NCBI GenBank assembly: GCA_022385805.1
Contig: MU277671.1
Span: 752,808-816,807 of the forward strand
Length of the DNA stretch: 64,000 nt
From: Pilatotrama ljubarskyi
Lineage: Eukaryota > Basidiomycota > Agaricomycetes > Polyporales > Polyporaceae
Direction of reading: 5' to 3'
Position numbers and translations under genes: made by a program. Below, piece by piece: positions 57,601 through 64,000 of the stretch (positions are counted from its first letter, which is position 1; every line of letters starts with the position of its first letter). Under the pieces are notes generated by a model, which worked only from the letters and a program-made list of their open reading frames with translations, did not search any database and was not told the DNA's origin.

Positions 57601-58342
57601 GGGCCTTCCGCCTGGCCCGAGGCCGGGCATGGGTCCGGGGGCGTACCCGCCGCCGCGTCCGCCGTCGGAACCGGCGATGGACACTGGCCTGCGGAAGTCG
57701 CCGTCGTCGCGCTCACTCGCGTCGCAGTACGACAGGCAGCAGCAGTATGCCTCCCCGCCGCCTATGCCAGGCTACCCTGGCGACCTGCCTCCGCCGAGGC
57801 CCGGGTTCCTGCCACGGAGCGACTCGTCAAGCTCGCTGCCTACAATGCCCAGCGCGTCGTTGCATGCGCCACAGCCTCGTCCATTACTACCCTCCGCGCA
57901 GATCAGCATGCGGTCAGTTTCTACAGCGGGGTCGTTCTCCATCGAGGAGCCCAGTCCGCCTGGCTCGCCCGTCGAAGAGCGACAACCAACCGGCCCAGTG
58001 ACCTCCGTGATCTCCGCGCAGATGAAGTGCAAGGTGTTCGTCAAGCGCGAACACGCGCAGTGGAAGTCGCTCGGGAGCGCGCGGCTGCGGCTGTACCGCG
58101 AGGACCCGACGAACATCAAGCAGCTCGTCGTCGAGGCGGACAACCGCGACAAGACGGTGCTCATCTCGACGATCGTGCTCACCGACGGCGTCGAGCGCGT
58201 CGGCAAGACCGGCATCGCGATCGAGCTCAGTGACAAGGGCCTCCGCACGGGCATCGTGTACATGCTCCAGCTCCGCAACGAGAAGAGCGCGAGCGGGCTG
58301 TTTGACGAGCTCCTCGCGGGCTCGGATCGCGCCGGTCGGTGA
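54606..58342 (+). CDS. DH/PH-domain protein (RhoGEF-like) with Pro/Gln repeat region
   Basis: Likely guanine nucleotide exchange factor or scaffold for Rho GTPases. Exon 1 (54606-54816) is Pro-rich (PPPPPLASDD...). Later exons give a Dbl-homology-like helical domain: ANPLTDLIDTEKVYVDLLTG, AAAWSRSNLPPPELDTMFRS, IESIYKANRSLLAKLKEIG, IDDLDGPYTNYAAKFCTGFD and LPKGRIKYYKKLYGRLLKST. A PH-like segment follows (ELVQERGHILLLTDLMLVCER ... LRVAPVDG, SLSVTILRKETLILRTDS). A long disordered region contains about nine imperfect GPGQxMPPQ repeats near 57180-57510. The C-terminus (MKCKVFVKREHAQWKSLGSA, TGIAIELSDKGLRTGIVYML) resembles a second PH/RanBD-like fold. About nine exons; several middle borders are approximate. 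Rac1 lies 3 kb away, but no functional link can be shown from sequence. Confidence 0.8.
57180..57510 (+). repeat. Degenerate coding repeat, GPGQxMPPQ units
   Basis: The protein repeats [FY]GPGQxMPPQ or close variants about nine times (for example FGPGQQMPPH, YGPGQTMPSQ, FGQGQTMPPQ, FGPGQVMPPQ, YGPGQMVPPN), encoded by loosely conserved DNA units of about 30-50 nt. Confidence 0.75.
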
Positions 58343-58720
58343 TGGGCGGGGTTATACTGACTTTCACGGGCTTTGGGCCGCTTCCCACATGGGACGGACA
58401 CTGCGAGGGAAAGTGGACTCGTACGTATCGGCTCGTTTCGATGTTACTACATATCTCTCTTCACGCTGGACCCAGCCGCAGCAGCACGCCGCTGCGCGCA
58501 CTACGCACACCTTCTAGCTGGACGCCTTGGGACCCCACACTGATTGTTCTAGCCGCCAACTACGTTCACAATACCATAGAACTCCTCTAGTAGCATGTCT
58601 CCTCCGTTTTCCGTTTTCATCTCGTTCTCCTCTCTTCGCACGGCTGTAGCCCTCACTGCTCGTCAACTCTAATGAATGTGTGCATACGACCCAAGCTCGC
58701 TCTACAATGGTGTCTAGTGT
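58343..58720. other. Convergent 3' flanks of the RhoGEF-like and exonuclease genes
   Basis: 378 bp, nothing coding seen. Confidence 0.5.
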
Positions 58721-60496
58721 CTAAGGTGCGGGCCAGTGCAGATCTGCCGCAAGAGAGATGTGGTCGCTCCCACATACGCCCTTTCGGGGTAAACCTTCGC
58801 CGAACGCCTCCTTGCTGTGCGGCTTCGCGAGGCGCACGATGGAGACATTGCGCTCCGGAGCGTCCAGCACGAAGATGTAATCTGAGCGAAGGTTGCATCA
58901 GCGCCGTTGCGGTCACGAAGGTAGTGCACGAGATGTACCTAGTACCGCCTTCCAATACTGCGGCGTGGTCAGCTCAAGGCAATCGGCAAGGCTCTGGGAA
59001 TGTCTTACATGTGTATAGCTCGTGTACACGGGCTCGAATGCACCTCGGCGGTCTTGCGGTACAGATACCCTGCTCCCAAAGGTGAGCCCGCTCTCCGAGA
59101 TGCCCGGGACGAGCCTCTGTCCCGCGTCGTAGGCACTGGTCACTCTCCCGGACCGTCTGAACAGGTCTTCCAGCTCGGTGTCCGTCAGAAGGCCATCAGA
59201 CGGCTGTGCGGCGCGGGCGTTGACGATGATCCTGTCGGGGTCGTTTTCTCCGGCCTCGGCGCCCTCTTCTTCCTCTTCTGCTGGCGGGGCGCCGTCTGCG
59301 ACGATGGATGGGTCGAGCGTTGCGTGTACCACGTAGGAGGAGTCAAGGCGCTGCTTCTGCTCAGGGAGGAGTGCATCGCCCATGAGGAGCGCGTATGCAG
59401 GGTCATCTGGCCCGAAGTTGAAGTCTGTGCATTCGTTAGAACGTCCAGCGGCAGCTCATAGAGGCACGTTTGGGAGTCCTTCTCACCGCCGGCGATGATG
59501 GATGGCCAGCGTCGTTGTGGCTCTGGACCCTCGTCCCGGAACTTGGCGACTTCCCTCAACAGGATTGCGGCTTGCCTGGCGGGATCGGTTAGCTGTTCGC
59601 AGGAATTCAGGGCGATGCCTACCTTGCGCGCTCGTATGCATATCTGGGAGTACTAGTTGTCAGGCACGACTCGCAGGATACTATTGAGAGAGCACGTACG
59701 CCGGATGCCAGAAGAGATGCGTCGTCGCGACGATCACGCCGTCGTCTTCCGTGCCCACTCTGCGAAGCGCAACAATGGACCCGATGTTCTTCGTGCGGAA
59801 GCTCGAGCCCCGTCGCGCGTTCTCCTCGCCCTCTTCCCGGACTTCCTGATCATCGTACGTGACGACCCTCTGCCGGACGCATTCGTACTTGTCCTTGCGG
59901 AATGCGACGAGACAGCCATGCTTCTTGCGGGGACCGGCGGCGTACACCCACGCATATCCCGCCTTTTCAAGCTCGGGGAACAGCTTCTCCGTCCTGTCCA
60001 CTTCCTGCAAAGAGTCATGGTCGAGAACCCTCCGTGGGTGCTCGTGCAGATGCACGCACCTGAAGACAGCATATATCTGCTTGGTGCGATGTGATCTCGC
60101 GGTAGAGCATATGCTCGCGCTGATGCGCCTTCAGACAATCACTCGTAGGAAACAGCTCTCGTCCTACCGCAGGTCAGCCGAACATCCGTGAGGACGTCCG
60201 AGCAGCGCGACTACTCACGCACAAGACTCTGGGCAAGGACCTAAATTCATACTTCGTCATGAGCCGGCTCGACAAGTATAAGGCACCGTACCGACATTCC
60301 ATGTCATGACGCGCAAAGTTTGTCCCGCCGTGGATGCGCTGTCCGGGGCGAGATCTACCCACTCGCGGGGCAGGATGCGGCCCCGCTCGTCGTCTACTTG
60401 GGCAGAAGCAGGGTTGTTCTTCGCCTGTTCCCGCTTGAGGCGGCGCTGCTCTGCCTTAGCTATGTCCTCCGGCGTAGGCTGGTATGCTCTAGGCAT
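58721..60496 (-). CDS. NGL2: CCR4/nocturnin-family RNA exonuclease (NGL2-like)
   Basis: Mg2+-dependent endonuclease/exonuclease/phosphatase-fold enzyme; yeast Ngl2 trims the 3' end of 5.8S rRNA. The start at 60496 (MPRAYQPTPEDIAKAEQRRLKREQ) precedes VMTWNLLAQSLVRRELFP, the EEP entry motif. Then come DHDSLQEVDRTEKLFPELEKAGYAWVYA, KKHGCLVAFRKDKYE, GVIVATTHLFWHPAYERARQAA and SIIAGDFNFGPDDPAYALL. The last exon gives DYIFVLD and VCGSDHISLAADLHWPAP: the catalytic Asn (TWN), Asp/Asn (GDFN) and final SDH are all visible. The expected Glu near the catalytic Q/E pair lies at an exon junction I could not fix. An acidic insert EEEEEGAEAGENDPD sits before the C-terminal third. Around seven exons. Confidence 0.9.
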
Positions 60497-61218
60497 GATG
60501 TATGAAGGTATTGCAGATATTCGTGCTTGTTGCAGCAGGGTCGGGGTGCGAAGGGTTCTGCGTGGCAGCGTGCAATGACGCAATGGCCTGGAGAGACCGC
60601 GGAAAACACAAGCGGTCTTCAGCTTTCTATTCGAACAGGTCGGGGTGCAGCGATGAGTGCAGCAAACGACGATCTAAGGAGTGTTGAAGCCGGAGAGCAG
60701 AGGTCAGGTTTACTCAGAGCCAAGTGGCTTCGCGAACCGCATGCTGTTGTATATCCAAGTCACATGACGACTTTGAGAGTTCGAGGGAATTGCAGCTTGG
60801 TCCAGTGACTCCAGTGAAATGGCTGCTTGCTAGGAAACCACACCTTACAGGCCAATGCGAGCAAATTGATATGGCATGGGGAAGAGGTATCCGAGCGGTA
60901 AGCTCAGGCGCATGCAAGGCCCGTACAAAAGCGATATGATATCTCCTGAAGACAGTAGCTAGAACGAACACCGTACGAAGAGAGAAGGTAGAGGTGAGCA
61001 ACCGTACGTGACCGTAAGCCCCGCGCGTGTAGAGAATTAGAAGGTGAACGACGATGGCTGGCCACAGACTCACAGGATCCCTAGGCGGCGACGAAAGTGA
61101 TATGCATGGCGCGAACGGACGGGACATACGCAAGTCGTAAATGGTTGCAAGATCGTAAATGGTATGATGATGGCAGTCGTACTGGCAAGTCGTGGCCCCG
61201 CAAGACCCCTGCACGAAC
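60497..61218. other. Intergenic, exonuclease promoter / Rac1 3' flank
   Basis: 722 bp. A 166-codon minus-strand frame (60714-61214) starts right after the Rac1 stop but has no homology that I recognise. Confidence 0.45.
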
Positions 61219-62210
61219 TCAAGCGATGATGCACTTAGAGCCCTTGCTCCCCTTCTTGGCGGGTTGCGGAGGGGGGTTGACTGGAGTAGACATGCGATCA
61301 GTACCTATGCCTAGACCGCTCGGCGGGTGTTACTCACGGACTGCGCGGATTGCCTCGTCGAAGACGGTCTTGAGGCCTTTCTGGGTGAGCGCAGAGCACT
61401 CCAAGTACTTCACAGCACCGATATCCCTCGCCATCTGGACCCCCTGAGAGTATTGGATGGGCGCCATCCGGCTACGGCACGTCTCTCAGTTTTGTGTCGC
61501 TTGGCATGATAAAGGAAGACGTACCGGTCCCTCAGCTTCTCAATGGTAGCAGGATCTTCGCGCAAATCCAGCTTCGTTCCTACCAGGACTATGGACGTTG
61601 AGGGCGCGTGGTGCGAAATCTCGGGATACCACTTGAAAATATCATGACGAGGCGTCAAGATCCGGTCATCGCTGGTGGCAACTGTTCAGGGCACGCACCT
61701 TGGTCCGCACGTTCTCGAAACTAGGAGGGCTGACGAGGGAGAAGCAGATGAGGAACACATCCGTCTGGGGGTAGGACAGCGGTCGGAGACGGTCGTAATC
61801 CTCCTGACCAGCGGTATCCCAGAGGCCGAGGGAAATGGTCTTGCCGTCCACCATGACATTCGCCGAGTAGTTATCGAATACTGTCGCCACCGCCTCTTAG
61901 AATCACTGTCTCCTGCGCGGCGCGTTCAGACTCACCAGTGGGGATATACTCTCCCTGTTCATGGTCTCCTCAGTAACGCACTTACTCTGACGGAGTGGGG
62001 TTTACGTACGGGGAAGGCATTGGTGGTGTATGAGATGAGAAGACAGGTCTGCAGTGACGAGAGCATGAGTTTCTTGCCTCTGCCGTACTTCCCGGGGGTA
62101 TACTCGCCTTTCCCACCGCACCATCTCCTACAACAACACCTGACTGCGTGTCAGCGCACGAGGGCTTGGGCGCGAGGCGAGCGCCACGACTCACATTTAA
62201 TGGCCTGCAT
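61219..62210 (-). CDS. RAC1: Rho-family GTPase Rac1
   Basis: Small GTPase controlling actin polarity, hyphal growth and NADPH oxidase in fungi. Start at 62210 ([16 protein letters not shown]). P-loop GDGAVGK is followed by [13 protein letters not shown], then [37 protein letters not shown], then [12 protein letters not shown] and [23 protein letters not shown]. The C-terminus [14 protein letters not shown] ends in the CAAX box CIIA for prenylation. The [12 protein letters not shown] switch region marks Rac rather than Cdc42. About seven exons; the first exon ends after five codons. The intron after the GK of the P-loop starts with GCGAGT, a GC-AG intron. Confidence 0.94.
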
Positions 62211-63096
62211 TCTGTGTATTCAGGGTCGTCTAAGTGTTCTCCGGTTTCGTGGCTTGGAGGGGGATATCTTGGGTGACGTTCACGAGAGGGGGAGACGGGT
62301 GGGAGGGGGATACGCGGGCAGTGACGATGGGATGGCAACGCGGGTGAGTTACCGAAGTGTAGGAAGGAGACGTGTGGAGAATGCGTTACCTGGATAGATA
62401 CAAGAGCGGAAGAAGACGAGGCGTAAGAAATGTGAGCGTAGGAGGGAGGAGGAAGAGGGAAGAGGAATGGAGGAGAGATTGGGCGTAGGCTGTACTGATC
62501 GTCTTTACGATGTTGGTTCTACGCCAAAGTAACCATATCCGAAATCATCCTCCTCCTTTCTCACGTCCTCCTCTCCACTCCCCCGCCTTTCTCCCCCTTC
62601 AACCTCCACAAAAAATTGTTTCGAGCGCGTTCGCGCCAGCAGCCCTTCGGAGGGTGTTTGTGTGCGACACAGGCTGCACAAGCACGGCTGTCATGTACAA
62701 GGTGCACGTACGACCCAATTTGCACATATAAATGCCGGTCCCGCGGACAAGCCGCGTCTTTCCATCGGACGTTCTTATGTCCGTCCCGGCTGATGCGCTC
62801 AGATGCGCCCTCATGTGAGGAGATCTGCAGGTCGTCCTTAGGCCGCACCAGCAGGGATGAACGGTTGATGCACGCTCGATATCCTCGTCCGACGTGTTAT
62901 CAAGATGTCTGTACAACTCTGCACCCGGGTCTCTTTCTGGTCGCTCGTTCGCACGTACGCCGGCCACAGCAGAGGCGTCAATCCAATGACATCAGGCCGC
63001 CCTGTTCCATTCCGCCAGCCACCACAGGCTGCGTCTTCTGTCTTCAAAGCCATACAGACTGCCCTGAACGCAAGCCGCATCTCCTGAGCTCTCAAC
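62211..63096. other. Divergent promoter Rac1 / histidine phosphatase
   Basis: 886 bp. A CT-rich tract on the plus strand at 62545-62605 is the main feature. No gene supported. Confidence 0.45.
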
Positions 63097-64000
63097 ATGT
63101 CTGAACGGCCTATGCCCCGTCTTTTCCTCATTCGTCACGGTACGAATCACTGCAGAATTGCTTTCTATGCGCTTGAGCACTCATGCAAATAATTCCGGCT
63201 GCACACAGGCCAGACAGAGTGGTCCATCAACGGGTCAGTCCAATACGCATGACAAAACACGTCTTGTTCGTGCGCGACTGATACGATTCTCTTGACAGTC
63301 GCCACGTCTGTCGCGTTTCAGTCTCTTGTCTGACGCATTGCACCGCTGACGCGACTGATCTCATCAGACCGGTCGAACAGACATTCCCCTCACCGCTCAA
63401 GGCGAACAAGAAGCAGCGGAACAGGCCAAGATACTGGTCGGCGAAGGGAGTTAGTAACGCGGACCTCATTATGACTACGAACATAGGCTTACTATCAGTG
63501 ACTGACAGAGGTCATCGACCCCAGGAACATCTGTACGGTCTTTGTGTCGCCTAGGATTCGCGCCCACAGGACGTTCCACCTGCTGTTCGATCATCTCCCC
63601 GAAGTCCCACACCATGTCACCACCGAAGAGGTGAGGGAATGGGACTACGGCGAGTACGAGGGCCTCCTATCCTCGGAAATCAAGCAGAAGAACCCGAAGT
63701 GGAACATCTGGACGGATGGGTGGGTGGAACCACGCGGTTTGCTGCGTGCTTCAACTGACGTACTCTCCCAGCTGTCCTGGTGGCGAAAGCACTGAGGAGA
63801 TGTGCAGCCGAGTTGACACTGTCATCAGCAAGGTCGGCCACGTTCCTCTCTCACCTCCGACGACTTTCCTGACGGTCGCCAGGTCCGCGAGCATCACCGC
63901 GCCTGGAAGGAAGAAGGCAAAGGATGCCGCGACGTCGTGATCGTAGCTCATGGCCACTTCAACCGTGTCTTTATCGCACGTTGGATCAACTTCCCGCTCT
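63097..64000 (+). CDS. SHB17: SHB17-like histidine phosphatase (5' part; runs off the window)
   Basis: Histidine phosphatase of the type of yeast Shb17 (sedoheptulose-1,7-bisphosphatase of riboneogenesis). It begins MSERPMPRLFLIRHG, with the catalytic His in RHG. Then QTEWSINGRHTGRTDIPLT, VFVSPRIRAHRTFHLLFDHL, REWDYGEYEGLL and NIWTDGCPGGESTEEMCSRVDTVISKV, matching Shb17 motifs REWEYGDYEG and WRDGCENGE. The last exon seen has VVIVAHGHFNRVFIARWINF with the second catalytic His. A 7-nt exon at 63299-63305 supplies GR-H of the NGRHTG motif. The 3' end lies beyond base 64000. Confidence 0.88.
63299..63305 (+). other. 7-nt microexon of the SHB17-like gene
   Basis: TCGCCAC between an AG acceptor (CTTGACAG) and a GT donor (GTC). 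It joins GG at the end of the previous exon to ACC of the next, giving N-G-R-H-T-G. Without it the frame is lost. Confidence 0.8.

Noticed and set aside
57108..58001. 297-codon plus-strand frame within the RhoGEF-like gene
   Set aside because: Arg/Pro-rich out-of-frame shadow of the Pro/Gln repeat exon.
60257..60583. N-terminal extension of the NGL2-like protein resembling a mitochondrial presequence
   Set aside because: The extended frame has no ATG; it would need a TTG start. The first ATG is at 60496.
60714..61214. 166-codon minus-strand frame following the Rac1 stop
   Set aside because: No recognisable family and probably a chance frame in the Rac1 3' region.

Overview
The window is nuclear DNA from a filamentous basidiomycete, most likely a wood-decay agaricomycete of the polypore type. 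The sequence is GC-rich. Genes lie 0.2-2.4 kb apart on both strands and are cut by many 45-70 nt introns with GT..AG (sometimes GC..AG) ends. The gene set includes a secreted GH5 mannanase, an expansin-like wall protein, a Rho-type Rac GTPase and a basidiomycete-style Zn2Cys6 regulator. The proteins below were read by joining exons at splice sites so that frame and family homology continue. For genes with exon maps given, exon sums are whole codons. No alignments could be run.

0-21 kb: vacuolar zinc transporter (-), eIF3h (+), expansin-like secreted protein (+), pre-rRNA processing factor IPI1 (-), endo-mannanase of 20 exons (+), small orphan protein A (-), ERI1-like 3'-5' exonuclease (-), NPC2/ML lipid-transfer protein (-), four-TM protein (+), F-box/LRR-like protein (-) and small orphan protein B (+), a paralogue of A. 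21.4-23.6 kb holds no gene I can support.

23.6-38.4 kb: FDH-type zinc alcohol dehydrogenase (+), AIM6-like phosphodiesterase (+), mitochondrial ribosomal bL17m (-), a 2.4 kb empty stretch, SMP-30/gluconolactonase (-), mitochondrial acyl carrier protein (-), ribosomal L16/uL13 (+), triple-KH RNA-binding protein (+) and NUFIP1/Rsa1-type snoRNP factor (+).

38.4-64 kb: large M16 metalloprotease (-), prephenate dehydratase (+), CPSF30/Yth1 (+), Zn2Cys6 transcription factor (-), UPF0047/YjbQ protein with 6-nt and 12-nt exons (-), two-TM orphan (-), a 452 bp TIR element with a 9 bp target duplication, a RhoGEF-like DH/PH protein (+), an NGL2-like exonuclease (-), Rac1 (-) and the 5' part of a SHB17-type histidine phosphatase running off the right edge (+).

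Most of the genes are unrelated housekeeping genes. Loose themes are ribosome and RNP biogenesis (IPI1, L16, bL17m, NUFIP1), RNA end-processing (CPSF30, two exonucleases), and Rho signalling (RhoGEF and Rac1 within 8 kb). The most unusual observations are the in-frame skippable microexons of the UPF0047 gene, the TIR element placed just 5' of a start codon, and the undescribed two-member small protein family.
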